Shown here in pieces: positions 13,421-25,740 of a DNA stretch of 64,000 nucleotides. Made by a program: the position numbers and the translations under genes. The notes under the pieces are model-generated. The model was not told where the DNA came from and did not search any database. It saw only the letters and a program-made list of their open reading frames with translations. The stretch lies in assembly GCA_947179485.1 (NCBI GenBank), contig OX359246.1, positions 2,852,001 through 2,916,000 on the forward strand, in the 5' to 3' direction. Origin of the DNA: Allacma fusca (taxonomy: Eukaryota; Arthropoda; Collembola; Symphypleona; Sminthuridae). Position 1 is the stretch's first letter. Every line of letters begins with the position of its first letter.

Positions 13421-14770
13421 CTTAAAAATCCTCCGTTAAATAGGTACGTTTTATTATAATAAATACAAGTACAACGACACAGAAAAGAAAGCTAGTAAAA
13501 ATAATTAACAGATAGTTAACAGCAAAAATTTCAAAGAGTACAAATGTGGTTCCTGGATAGTTTATTTTTACATAACCGGCTTGATTACTCAAGACTTGAC
13601 TACACGATTGATAAACAAAACAACGTAACTAATTATTTCTGTGATAAGTATCTATGTATTCTTAAGTGTAGCTATTCAGTGGTGACCAGTATGGCTATCT
13701 CTTTGATATGAATCTTTACTGCCACTGTTGTTCGCCGGAAAATTCAAATTAGCGCAAAGTTTTAAAGTCAAAGTTAGGCACCAATTTTTAAATTTAAGAT
13801 GATATTACAATTTAAAACAAGTGTCATATACCGACAGGGTTGTAAAAATGAAAGTGATAAAGCTTAATTACGAAAATATGTGTTCAAAATTCCAGGGAAT
13901 TTTGGACCTTATCATATCCAGTCAAAACTGGGCATTTTTAATATATTGGAAAGTTTTGGCATATGTATTCAGCATTTTAAGACCGTTGTTTTGCTTACTT
14001 TTAAAGCTCAAACCATTTTTCAGGTAAACGTGACTAACGCGAAAAAAAATAACGATTTCCGAAAATGTTATTGTAATTTTAGATAATTTCAACATGAGCC
14101 TAGTAACTAATTTTCATGGGTGAACTGCTAAAATTAGTTATGTTCTGATTTATATTCGCCGTGATTAATCGCCATCTTGCCCAATGTTGCTGTAACTTTA
14201 CACTGTATAGAATACATATGTACATATGAGAAGTACCCATTAAAATACAAATACTGTGCAAATGTGTTCATGCAAGTGTTGAGGATTAACTTGTGTCCTG
14301 TTACGTCCTTATTCTATTGTCAGTATTAACACAAATACTTTGATAGTTAAAGAATCGATATGAAGTGATACTGTAAGAACGTGGAAGCTAATCAAATATT
14401 ATTTGTAAGAGCAATTTCCAAGATTAGTGCCAACAGCTATTTCTCTGATTTTGTGCAATGACATGATCACCCTTTAAAATTATGAAGCTTACTCTAAATT
14501 AATGAAATCGTACATAAATTTCCGCGAACTTGAAGCGAAGGTTCTGATCTGATCTAATTTGAAGAACATGTCATTATGTGAACCTGTAGTTTAAAACGCC
14601 TCTAACGGATCCTACATAATAAATTTCTTTTTTTGCAGGCAACGAGGAGTCCTTCTAAGAGTCATTCTCCTAACATTCTCCCGAGTCCCAAAAGAGTTTT
14701 TAAAAATCAACGGACACCCCAATCTACACGGTAAACTATATACGACTCTATAAGAAAACAAAACCGAGTA
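13421..14770. other. No gene recognised; probable 5' region of the next gene
   Basis: Short open frames at 13821-14086 have no recognisable content. At 14639-14730 there is an exon-like piece: the acceptor TTTTTGCAG is followed by a frame rich in Ser, Pro, Lys and Arg, with a GTAAAC donor. Its phase does not join the next coding exon, so it could be an untranslated or alternative first exon of the gene that starts at 14774. Confidence 0.35.
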
Positions 14771-14773
14771 AAA

Positions 14774-17700
14774 ATGCATCCGAAGAATTCCGAGAATAAC
14801 CAGTCAATTCCGAAAATCTTGAAAGAATCGCTTGCGGTAGTTATACAATACTTAAACTTGACACAAATTACATAAACTATTAATAATTTATTTCGGTCTT
14901 GGTGTAAAGTCTAGAATTTCTTTGCAATAATTATATTTTTCCATAATAGGCGCAATTGATTGGGAAACACAACGTTTATTCCAACGATTTCAAGGAATTT
15001 TGGGACAGCGAAAATGACCTTAATGTGAATGACAAATCATATTGGAAACAGAAATTTGCTCTTTTTATGGAAAAGTCTGAAAACATCCATTCTAACAGTC
15101 AGGTAAGGCGCACATTGTCATTATCATAAATTTTGAGAAATGCAACAAAAACAAATTACAAATTAAAGTTTCTAAAAGAAACTCATTTCATTTTTACAAT
15201 GTCAAGGTTATGATTTCTGCCACCATTGTGGCACTAATAATGAAACCAAGCATACGATTTTCTTAATGGTAGTCACTTAGTGAGTACAAAGTGTTGACTC
15301 GACAGGTCTTAAAACAATCTATTGAAGTCAAAATGCCTTATTTACCTTTCTTGAACATGAATTGGCTTGCAATTTGTGCAATCATGAAAGCAAATGTAAC
15401 GGTGGTTATACCTAACTTTAAACAAACAAACATTATGTGTCATAAAATCATTCCATTTCGGTCTTGATGTAAAATCCAGGATTTCTGCCTATATTATCCC
15501 TCAATAGAGACAGCCGGACAATAGTGAATACGCATATTTGTTCAACGCCGGGGAAGACGACACCACTGCATTTGGCATGTCAAATTGGAATAATCGAATT
15601 CCTGACGACAGTACGTACCAGCCTGAAATGCCCCTTTCTAACAATCAGGCAAGTCAACAACTGTGAATAAAATTTTGGACAAATGTAAAATATAAATGCA
15701 TAGTGATCAAAAGGTATAAAAAGTTAAACTGTATTATATTATTTAGGAAACTCGGCCGCTGATAGTGTGCCACACCAATGTCCCTGAAATTCCAGACACG
15801 AATGCTTGTAATCAGGGGGGTTATTCTCGAAAGACTTACGATCGTAACTTCAGTCGCAACTCTCGAGTTACGATAGTTGGGATTCTAAAAACATTTTGAA
15901 AATCGCAAGTTCTCAGAAAATCGCAAAAGTTGTCGTAACTTTACGACAACTAAATAGCAGTCGTAGGAACTTACGATCAAGCATTCTTTATATGGCGGGG
16001 TTCATTTGAAACCCCCTCCACACCAATCCACACCCATCCACATCCCATCCACACCCCCTCCACACCCCCTCCACACCCCCTCCACACCCCTCCATATCCC
16101 ATCCACATCCCCTGCACACCCCATCTACATCCCCTACACATCCTCAACACATCCCCTCCGCGTGGAGGGGAAGTGGAGGGGTTATGTATTTGAAGGGAAG
16201 TGGAGGGGAAGTGGAGGGGTCATTTATTCGAATTGGAAGTGGAGGGGTTATGTATTTGAAGGGAAGTGGAGGGGAAGTGGAGGGGTCATTTATTTGAATG
16301 GGAAGTGGAGGGGTTATGTATTTGAATGGAAGTGGAGGGGTTATGTATTTGAAGGGAAGTGGAGGGGTTATGTATTTGAAGGGAAGTGGAGGGATTATGT
16401 ATTCGAAGGGGAAGTGGAGGGGTAATGTATTTGAAGGGAAGTGGAGGGGTTATGTATTCGTAGGGAATTGGAGGGGAAGTGGAGGGGTTATGTATTTGAG
16501 GGGAAGTGGAGGGGTTATGTATTTGAAGGGATGTGGAGGGGAAGTGGAGGGGTTATGTATTCGTAGGGAATTGGAGGGGATGTGGAGGGGTTATGTATTT
16601 GAAGGGAAGTGGAGGTGAAGTGTAGGGGTTATGTATTTGAAGGGAAGTGGAGGGGTTATGTATTTGAAGGGAAGTGGAGGGGTTATGTATTCGAAGGGAA
16701 AGTGGAGGCGTTATGTATTTGAAGGGAAGTGGAGGGGTATTGGAGGGGAAGACGAGTGGAAGTGGAGGGGAAGTGGAGGGGAAGTGGAGGATGCTCTGAT
16801 AAATTCGTTTTTATATTTTTTGCCATTTTCACTCCTTAAACGTTAAATTGATTTGTAGAGAAAAACAATACGTGAAACTGCTAGAAAGGACAAATGTGAA
16901 GAATTTTATGGCTTATTGGATGGCTTAAGATTCGAAAATTTTGACAGCCAATCAGAGCGTCCGTTACATGCTTACGATTCGTAAATGTGATCGTAGCTAC
17001 GATATACTTGCGATCGTTTTTGAGAATATTAAAATTTGAAAATCGTAGAGGCATCGTACGACACCTGTCGTAAGTACTTACGAAGTCGTAACTTGCGATA
17101 TCGCAAATTCTGTTCGAGAATAACCCCCCAGGACACTGTAAGTACGATACTCATTTATTATTAAATTACGTATATATATATCTACGTATATAAGTAATTT
17201 CAAGCTGGCATATCCATAAATTCACTGGTATTACTGTAAATTATAGTGCGCATGTGAGTTTCATAGGTCAATAAAATGTTTTGGCTGTCTTAATCTGAGA
17301 CAGCCTTTAGGCAACTAATTGGGAAACGTTCTGAACTAAAGACAGGGGGAACTATTTAAGGGTTAGCCATACGGGAAGTTTTTAAGGCTGGAAAAACTAA
17401 AACTTTTGTACTATTGGAATATTCGGATCTTTCTGGCGCTACGAACGTCATTTGTTTGGAATATGCAGAAGTTTTAATGCTAGGGAGCTTTATTAAGGCT
17501 GAGGTAAGCATAATTTTATGTAGGAAAGCGCTACTTACGTACTTACTCGGATTGTGAGTATAGTAAAACTTACGCCTTAACCTGAACTTGATCCTCAAAT
17601 TGACCAACATATTTTTGCTAAACGCAAGCCTTAACTATAAACCTGCACTAAAGTCAAGACACTAACAATTAAGACAATTCAGATGTCGCGACCTCTAATA

Positions 17701-18736
17701 CCTGAACAGGATCAAACTAACTGGCATAAACTTCAGTGCGGATTTGACCCTTAGGTTTAAGGTCTATTATCCCTCAAAGTTCCAATTCAAACCGGGATTT
17801 CCAACCTGAGTGGTTCCTTTGTCAGCTTTAATATAAACTAAATCCTCCCAGTGAACTTGAACCTCAACTTCCGCTGCAAACTTACAACAGTATCAGTATT
17901 TAATGTGGTACCAAAGCATGCATAACATGAACAAAATCCTTTACTTCGTCTTGAACCTCAATTAAAGAAACCTTAACCTGAACACGTAACTTACAAAATT
18001 ATTACCACAAACATTAACTCAACTTTAACAAAAGACTAACGTGAACTTAAGACTGAACTACATTGATAATTACGAACAACGAAAAATTGAGACTGACCTG
18101 CCTTTATAACTTTTTTTAATAAACGCAACTTTGAGACTGACTTCACTTTATAACTCTTCACTTCTCTCTCTATTTCAATAAAATACGTGACGTCCAGCTA
18201 CTCTGTCTGGTATTTATCATTACAGCTAAACCACCAGAGTATTTTATTTAAGGTTTATTGATTCATTTATTTAACACGTTCGATGTAAAATTAAATAATT
18301 TAAATATAAAAGTATATAACAAATAGAGATAATTATTGTAAACATTATTTTAACGCTGTCAAATCATAAATAATGAACAAGAAATACTTTCGAAATCAAT
18401 GGGATTTAAAAAAACTCGCTAAGAGACACTATCTGATTTACAAATGTACTGAACTAACTATGCCAATATAAGTACATACAACTTTATTTACGAGGAAACC
18501 TCTACATGAAAAGTTCTTTGTAGATTGCTGATTTATCATTGCTAAAACGTACTTTGCTTTCTCCTCAAAAGGAACACGACTACGTATTAATAGAATTGGC
18601 TGACAAACTCAAATGCAACATGTATTGTGTATATAAAGCATTATGCTCACAAGGGTTACATTACAATATTATAAACAAAAGACTGACCAGCAAAAGACAA
18701 GCAGTACAGGTTAATCACCATTTCCAAAACTCGTAA
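14774..18736 (+). CDS. Unrecognised five-exon gene, exon 4 split by a transposon
   Basis: Exons that all join in phase 0 are 14774-14836, 14950-15102, 15508-15648, 15747-15815 with 17132-17137 (the two halves of exon 4), and 18524-18736. Together they would give about 214 aa. The start is an ATG at 14774; donors include a weak GTAGTT after exon 1 and a GCAAGT (GC-AG intron) after exon 3. The protein is polar and rich in Asn, Asp, Ser and Lys, and exons 2 and 3 both end in a similar Ser-Asn-x-Gln tail, suggesting exon duplication. The last exon encodes a compact helical, Cys- and Leu-containing segment of about 60 residues. No signal peptide or membrane helix is visible. I do not recognise the family. 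The element at 15816-17128 would introduce a stop about 27 codons in. Exon 1 is the least certain part. Confidence 0.5.
15816..17128. mobile_element. Non-autonomous TIR element inside an exon, 3-bp TSD CAG (Harbinger-like)
   Basis: Inverted termini GGGGGTTATTCTCGAA and TTCGAGAATAACCCCC are perfect over 16 bp. CAG occurs on both sides (15813-15815, 17129-17131), a 3-bp duplication as in PIF/Harbinger elements, though those usually target TWA. Subterminal zones at both ends are rich in TTACGATCGTAA-like palindromic words. The centre (16010-16795) is a G-rich minisatellite. No transposase. Removing the element and one CAG restores an open exon with a good GTAAGT donor, which supports the boundaries. 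Confidence 0.8.
16010..16795 (+). repeat. Minisatellite, GGAAGTGGAGGGGTTATGTATTTG-type units
   Basis: A short CCCCTCCACA-rich tract (16010-16155) is followed by about 25 irregular units of 15-27 bp built from GGAAGTGGAGGGG and TTATGTATTTGAAG. The two halves are strand-complementary in composition (CCTCCAC then GTGGAGG), so the left edge could fold back on the array. Several overlapping open frames across it simply reflect units without stops. Confidence 0.9.
17138..18523. other. Last intron of the unrecognised gene
   Basis: AT-rich sequence with no recognisable domain. From about 17580 to 18100 there are scattered CCTGAAC/CTTAACCTGAAC words, reminiscent of an old hAT-type arm, but no termini were found. 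Confidence 0.35.
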
Positions 18737-19439
18737 GTTCATTTTGCAGATTCTGTTATTTGGGTTCTTACAATTATAAAATAATTAGTTTCCAAGATCC
18801 GGGTAAACAATTTATTGTAATTGACGTTTTTGCAGCAGTTCTATTGCAAGATCTTTACTATAGAATAGATGTGCGGCCCTCACACTAGGCATTTGGTTGG
18901 GAGAGCTTGATACACAGAGATATTTACGCTACGAATGTAGACAGCTGTTTGCTTTAATGATAGAGACGGCTTTCTGAGGTAATTATAGAGATATTTTTAC
19001 GCTGCTGACAGACGTATGTTTTTTCCTTTCGAAACTGAGAGAATTTTATGGTACTTGTAGGGATAACGTTTTGCAATTTTGATGTGGATAGCTTTGGGGG
19101 TTTTTCGGGGTTCAGCCTTTTGTACTTTTGTGGTGTAGAGATTTTTGCGCTTTTGAATGGGAGAGAGACTCTTTACAACAGATAGGTGCATATTTTCTGG
19201 GCTTTGCTAGCAAATTTGTGTTAGAGATAAGGATGAATTTATACGTTGGAGGGAAAACGTTATGCTTTAGGAATATATAATTGCGCTTTTAACTATAATT
19301 AAGAAAAGTCAGAAATTTGCTGATAAATCTTTTTCTATTCTACGGAACATGCTATGGGATTTTCAAACCAACATAGCAATATATTATAAAATATACATAC
19401 ATACAATGTAAATAGCTCATTGTTCCATAAAGAGCAAAT

Positions 19440-21340
19440 ACTTCAGTAACAAAAGAACATTAATTATGCACTGCAGAGATTTAAACAATAGACGTGCTTT
19501 TGTGAATGTTTACATTACAAAGAAAAACAGTGCTTACCAACAAATGTCATGTAGTACTGGATTTAGCTGTTTCCATGAATTTATATTCTTTTCTTCTTGA
19601 GTTGTCCATTTTGAAATTTTCTTTCGTTCATCTATAAAATTGGCAGTTTCTACTTTCTGCATATGCAATGAATTGACTGGCCGGTATAGATATTTGAGCT
19701 ACTTATAGGGACAGCTTTTTACAATTTTGGCTTATGATACATTTACTTGCCAGGTGGGAAAACGTCACACGTTGAAGGTGTTTATAATGTAGTAGTGACC
19801 CAATATGTTACATGTGAAATTAAGATTCTTGTTTTTGGGGCTTTAAACTAATTTCCCCCCAAAATTTGAACCTGGAATCCCATCCGATGTTTTTTTAGAA
19901 TCATTTTATCGCGATTTACCATTGAGTCCCTTAAACCTCTCTCAACTTGTCTAAGAGTATACTATACAATTCCCGGTCGAAATTACCAAAAACCAGGGCT
20001 CGAATTTTTGTAAATCTCCCTGGGAGGTTTTTTTCATTTTCAATGCTGGTCATGATGTCCCTGTTTAAAACAAGTTTAAAACTCCCTGTTGACAAAATAA
20101 TTTTCGTAATGCACCCCAAAAAATTCAAAAATCCCTGCTGAAAAGAAAGTTAACAAATCTGAAAATTCCTGCTGACAAAAAATCCTTTTCGTAAATCACC
20201 TCAACAATTTCGAAAATCCCTGTTGACAAAAATTATTTTCAGTCAAACACCTTAACAATTTCAAAAATCCCTGCTGACAAAAATTGGTTTCCATAAAACA
20301 CCTCAACAATTTCAAAAATCCCTGCTGACAAAAATTGGTTTCCATAAAACACCTCAACAATTTCAAAAATGCCTGCTGACAAAAATTGGTTTCCATAAAA
20401 CACCTCAACAATTTTAAAAATCCCTGCCAAAAAAAGGTCAGTTTTGAAAATCCCTGTTTGGAATCCCGTCTATATATATGTACATAATGTAAAGATAAAA
20501 AATGGTTTCTTGAACTTATATTATGTAATTAGGTAGTAATTATTATAGTAAGTAATTATTAAAGACCAGCTCCCTTTGGCGCACAAATACCAACGCCCTC
20601 TGCGTAGTTCCTTCAACGTTTTCTTCGACAAATACTTCCCGTGAGAATAGCAGTCGAAGGAAACGGGTTAATTCCGTAAAACTAAATAATTTTCAAATTT
20701 GGTGCATAGAAAGTTTATTCAACGTCTCTCGCTCACAAATCTTAATGCTCATTCATTTCTTCATAAGCATTACTTTACAAGGATACAAGGCAACATACAG
20801 TCAGTTTTTTCTCCATTACGTAATATCAATGTTTTAGTGAAAAAAGAGATAACATGCCTCCATACTCATAACAAATCAACACGAGAGTTAATCAGTCAAA
20901 ATTGCTGCAAAACATTTAAAAGTGCATACATTCTAAGCTTACAAACACACTGCACTTGCTCTCAGATTGCAGTTTGCAGATAGGCAAGTAGCGCCGATAA
21001 GAAAATATTGTTGATATGACGGAAATAGTGCTGATAGCTATTTCCGTTGAAGTTTACCCACCCAATTGTGTTTAGTTATGAATTAAGTTCTGGTACAATA
21101 AAACCGAATGGAAACATGAGGGCTGACAATTTGCAATTCTAATGTGACATACATATAACCTTGTAGCAAAACATTTTATTTCATCGAAGTGCAAAGTTGT
21201 TTACTTATTGTCTGACGATGGGCATCAAATTTTCAGATTTAAGTACAAAATTTACTTCTGAAAAGCTGGAGATACGTTATTTAAAAATGAATTAATTGTT
21301 AAATCAACGACTTTTGAAACAAGGAATTAGTTTTGAAACA
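19440..21340. repeat. Duplicated block: transporter exon 1 and upstream flank, copy B (decayed)
   Basis: Diverged copy of 8640-9488 plus 10474-10560. The exon 1 counterpart at about 19546-19617 (minus strand) keeps the segment before the donor (ACCAACAAATGTCATGTAGT) but has a one-base length change, so the frame is broken. No downstream transporter exons were seen next to it, so this is a promoter-plus-first-exon duplication or a remnant of a larger duplicated gene. A 51-bp tandem repeat region lies inside it. Confidence 0.65.
20150..20450. repeat. 51-bp tandem repeat, about five units
   Basis: Units of about 51 bp share AATCCCTGCTGACAAAAATT, a GGTTTCCATAAAACACCTC segment and CAACAATTTC. The central three copies (20265-20415) are nearly identical; the outer ones are diverged. 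Because 51 is divisible by three, both minus-strand open frames here encode 17-residue repeats, but nothing suggests they are expressed. A related degenerate unit may begin near 20020. Confidence 0.85.
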
Positions 21341-21640
21341 TTTGTCCAGACTTCTTCTCTAATTTAACTTTTTTCACTTGTTTAGTCTGTACTACGTAAA
21401 TCCCAAATCCTAGCTACCAATGCCGAAATTATTGAGCGTACGTTTTTTCTGGTTCCCTCTCTAAAATTTGGACTGTCATTCACATCTTTAGTCGCCGAAT
21501 CCATAATTTCAGAACGGGAATCGGATATTTTGATATACTTCTCCTTAAACGGGCAGTGAGAAGTAATGTAATATATGTATAATAATCTTGTGGTACGCGG
21601 TATTTTAACTTTCACTTTTCTTGATCTATATAGTTTGCTG

Positions 21641-22457
21641 TAGAGCATCACCCCGTGGGAAATTTTAGGCCCGTGCCCGCCCGTGGCTCGTAACGTTTTA
21701 CCCGTACCCGCCCGGCCCGAAATTAATGTTTATCAAAAAAGCCCGGCCCGGCCTGCAAAATTAAAAAAAGCCCGTAGCCCGCCCGCAAATACCATACATC
21801 TTAAATACTGAAAAACTGTATTTTAAAATATTGGTGTTCTTGACTGTTACATACAGTCGTTAAACTACCTTGTTTATTAAGAAGGCAATACAAAAGCTTA
21901 TGCTGCTATTTCTGCTTTGGTAAGCATTTCTGATGGCGTTCTTGAATTGATTACAATGTTAACTTCTGGATTCTTATTACAAGTACTTGAACTACTAGCA
22001 GGATTCATCTTCTAGACTAAATGGAATTTTCCACAGTAATGAAGAGCGAAATGAAACTTTTGATTTGAAACTTGCGATTTGAAACTAGAAACGTTTTCTT
22101 GCATACCTACCTTTGTTATTTAGTAACAGTCGTACAGACGGTCACGGACCTAAAATATCCCACGGGGTGATGCTCTATCGTACACCAAGCCTTAGTTTGT
22201 TTGAAAGCTAAAATTGTAAACGTCTGAAATTCGTTCAAGTCTATGTACATTCACAACCGCTGCTCCTGCATTCACAACTAATGGAATTTCTCACGGTCTT
22301 TTACGGGCTTTCACGGTCTTTTTTAACCGCGATGAAAAGACCGTACCCGCCCGTAACCCGTCAAACGTAATAATTTTTACCCGCTCCCGCTCGAAGCCCG
22401 TGCGGGCCGGGCTTTTTGCGGGCTTATCCGTAAATTTTAACCGCCCGAGATGCTCTA
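21641..22457. mobile_element. hAT non-autonomous element, TSD GTTTGCTG, with a third internal terminus
   Basis: Termini TAGAGCATC and GATGCTCTA are flanked by an exact 8-bp duplication GTTTGCTG (21633-21640, 22458-22465). Arms are rich in CCCGCCCG/GGCCCG words. Unusually, a third copy of the terminus sits inside at about 22148-22182 (ATCCCACGGGGTGATGCTCTA), in inverted orientation and closer in sequence to the left end than the true right end is. 817 bp, no transposase. The element may be a recombined product of two related copies. Confidence 0.88.
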
Positions 22458-22465
22458 GTTTGCTG

Positions 22466-23590
22466 AAGCACAACGAAGAAAATTATTCTAAATTCGCGTT
22501 CACGTTACACCTGTGCAACTTTTCGGAACACTGTTCAGATAAGTCAACGCGAGAGAAAAAGCTCCGACGTCCCGTCTTCAAGACAAGTCATACATATGTA
22601 GATGTAACAATACGAATATGCCATAAAAATGTTAGTCGTAGTTACATGTTTACATGTTAAACGCCATTTCAATCCTCAGTGGAATGTTAGGTTATATTTG
22701 GTTTTATGATTTATTTTAAGCATGACTAGTATTATGATAAATATTTAAGTTACAAATTATAGAGGTACTTGCAAGTACACGGAGAATATTATTCCTATAA
22801 AGAGGTTGGACTATGTTCGTCCACATCCATATAAAACCTCGTGTTAACTCATGAAAAGTAACAAGTACCTTGGAGAGTGATATGAAAGATGCAGACAGGA
22901 GTTGATAGAATTGTAGACTGTACAGAGAATAAACGAGACATATTATTGAGTGAAATAAAATACATACGAAGTCTACTCCTTTATCACCCCAGCAATATCT
23001 CAGCCGAACCTGAGTCTCTCTTTGTCTACGCATCCCTATGTACATAAAGTACTTACTTCTACTATATTCCTCTCCATTCAATTATACAATTCCATATATC
23101 CCCACCCCCAAATCCTTAACAACTTAACAAAACACTAATGTTTGTATTGTAGATGTACTGTGTCTGCTTGTCTGTCCGGAGGATAGCTGCTGAACCATGG
23201 TACTTGACAATTCCATTTTTTATACAGCATATTATTATTTTATATGCATTGTTTTGTTGGCGAGACCTGGCATCGCCCTTACTGCTGTGGACTTCCATCG
23301 GCTTCGCCAAAGGAAAATATATACCGCATAAACGCCATTTACCCTTTATTGTAATTTGTACTAGCAATTCTAAAGCGCGTTTAGGAGGGAGATTAAATTT
23401 TCAGCACCGTCAAATTATGTTATTAAGATCACATGTATATGCACATGTCAATACCGTGAACAGAAATCGGCATGTTATGCATGAGCCACCGATAATCTTT
23501 TTAATATTTATATAATTTGTTGATCCCATTAAATTTCAGTTACATAAACCAGTGTAGATGTCGCACGAGCTCACACACGCTTAATTTGAA
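22466..23590. other. No gene recognised
   Basis: Two open frames of about 120 codons (22716-23081 minus and 23153-23515 plus) have no recognisable motif, no paired splice structure and no conserved copy elsewhere in the window. I could not support either as a gene. Confidence 0.35.
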
Positions 23591-25740
23591 CATTATTTTA
23601 AACCCATTTCAACAATATATTACTAACAGTGCAAAAAATTTGTAAATGTACGTACGTAGACAAGGTTGCCCAGAAACGTTTTATTGCTCACCCGCATGTA
23701 TAAGCGCTTTAACGACCAATAATGAACTTGGATATATGTATAGACATCTTAAGGTATTTATAGGATATATGATAATTATTTTCCCATGCTGTTACATTAC
23801 ATTGGAGCGCTTCGCCCATAAGAAACTATTGTTAGCACGTTATGCTGATCACAGGTGATTTTTACAGCATCGTTTGCTTCATCACACTTCAAGTTTGCAA
23901 GCTCAACTTTTCGTGGGAATTGATAAAATGACTGATGCGAAGTTATCAGAAATTGATATTTTGATAACACGAAATCCGACCAGTGGTCGTCACGGGAACG
24001 GGTAAAACCCGGGTACATGGGAACGGGAACGAGTACAGGAACGGGTACGGGTACAAATATTTTGTTCCCAGCCAGCTTGGGTACGGGAACAGGAACACAC
24101 CCAGGTGGACCCGATCACCGGGAACAGGAACAAGAGTGGGAACAGGAACAGAGACTTTCAATTTGTTACCGTTCCTATCGGGAACGGGTACGGTCTACGC
24201 ATGATCCCGTTCCCATACCTGTTGTTCCCGTGATCGAGTGGGTACTTTTACAATCTTCTAGGAACACACTCAAAATTGATGTTCGAAAACTAAATAGTAT
24301 TTATGTAAAAAACTCAATTTGCGTATTCCATTTTATTCTTTTTTTCCTGCAATTTCTACACACATATCCTTGCCTGAAAGATAATAATGTTCGAACTCCT
24401 TTTTCAGTACAATTGAGGTATTTCCTGGAATAATTCTTCAAATTTAATATAATAAATATTAAAATAATTATTATTATTAGTTTATTCTTTTGTTGCAAGT
24501 TTTACTCTTGAAAAATTGATTGTTCGAATTAATGTTTTTTCAAATAAGATAAACAAAGGGAAACTAATCCATATATTTTTCAGATATTTGTATGTGCCGA
24601 AAATTTTCTATGGGTCAGCTGTGATCTTAAATATTGAGTACCATTTTGAAACCCTCATCAACATTCAATTTTATTGTTGAAAAAGCAACATAACTGCTCC
24701 ATTCATTGTTGCATCCTTTCCCAGTATGGCATTTTAGTGTTGATATTCGGTCTACTCGATAAATAATCGCTCAAGAATTAAATAATTAGTTATTACGCTG
24801 TTACATTTGCTATAGGGGTGAATTTAGCAGCCCTGCACATTGTTTTTTGCAAAATGAAGGGTTTGGTATTTACAGAAATTTTGATAATAATTTTTACCAC
24901 ACCTAAGTACAACACGACCTGGACCCGGGAACGGGACCGGGAACACCAGCTGTGGGAACGGGTACGGGTCCAGAACATTTTTAATTTCTGGGTACGGGAA
25001 CAGGAACAGGTCCGGGTACGAATTTTTATTAAATTCATGGGAACGAGTACCTAAAATACTGTTCCCACTATCACGGGAACGGGTCCGGGTACGGGAACAC
25101 TTACGGGGAGTACCCATTGAGTGGGAACAGGAACGGGAACGGGAACAAACTTTTTGTACCCATGACGACCACTGAATCCGACACTGATTGAGATTCCGAT
25201 ACGAGGTCAGTAACTTCCACAATACTGGTTACGTACGTGTAACTGTTATTACCTGGCAGAAAATTCTGATCTTCAAACTTATAAGTCAGCATAGTATATT
25301 AGTCCTGTCATACTTCGTACAGAACTAAAGTAATCAAAAATATGGATTAACTTAATTGTCATGGTAATTTCGACTTCTTGTCAAATGAAATGCTATATTG
25401 GAGTTATATGTACATATTTGGAGTAACACAAGTTTAATGAATAATTCAGTAAAACTCATGTTCTTGCTCTCACAATGCTTTATTTTTTCGTTTGATTTAC
25501 TTAATCTTACCGTGATATTGTTATCAATTGCTGCCACTAGTTATATAAAAATAATTTATCTACTGACTACGTGATACAGAGTGATAAACGTTTGGGCCGT
25601 TCTATTGCACAAATATTTATTCACTGCTGCCTCATTCTAGTACAATTTCTACATATGTTGATTTTAGGTTAAACTGGTCCTTAATTTTCTTTTAAGAAGT
25701 TATAACGTGTCTCAATTTCTTGTCGTCCACTATTCTTACT
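23590..25740. repeat. Diverged copy of the 10.6-13.4 kb block, split by a hAT element
   Basis: Segments 23590-23980 and 25175-25740 line up with consecutive parts of the block at 10680-11600 (shared CATCGTTTGCTTCAT, GGGAATTGATAAAA, ACTGATTGA and TCAGTAACT). The hAT element at 23981-25174 separates them. No coding content is conserved. Confidence 0.6.
23981..25174. mobile_element. hAT non-autonomous element, TSD AATCCGAC
   Basis: Left end CAGTGGTCGTCACGGG, right end TGACGACCACTG, with an exact 8-bp duplication AATCCGAC (23973-23980, 25175-25182). Arms at 23990-24235 and 24918-25160 are made of GGGAACGGGTAC words in both orientations. 1194 bp. The core (24240-24900) is AT-rich with no transposase. 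Overlapping long open frames here come from the stop-poor arms. Confidence 0.93.

Noticed and set aside
16006..16846. Gly/Trp/Lys repeat-protein frames
   Set aside because: Product of the G-rich minisatellite inside a transposon.
22716..23515. Two ~120-codon frames
   Set aside because: No motif, no exon partners; hydrophobic stretches are expected from T-rich DNA.
23946..25292. Overlapping open frames up to 138 codons on both strands
   Set aside because: They come from GGGAACGGGTAC arms of a hAT element; frames exist on both strands at once.
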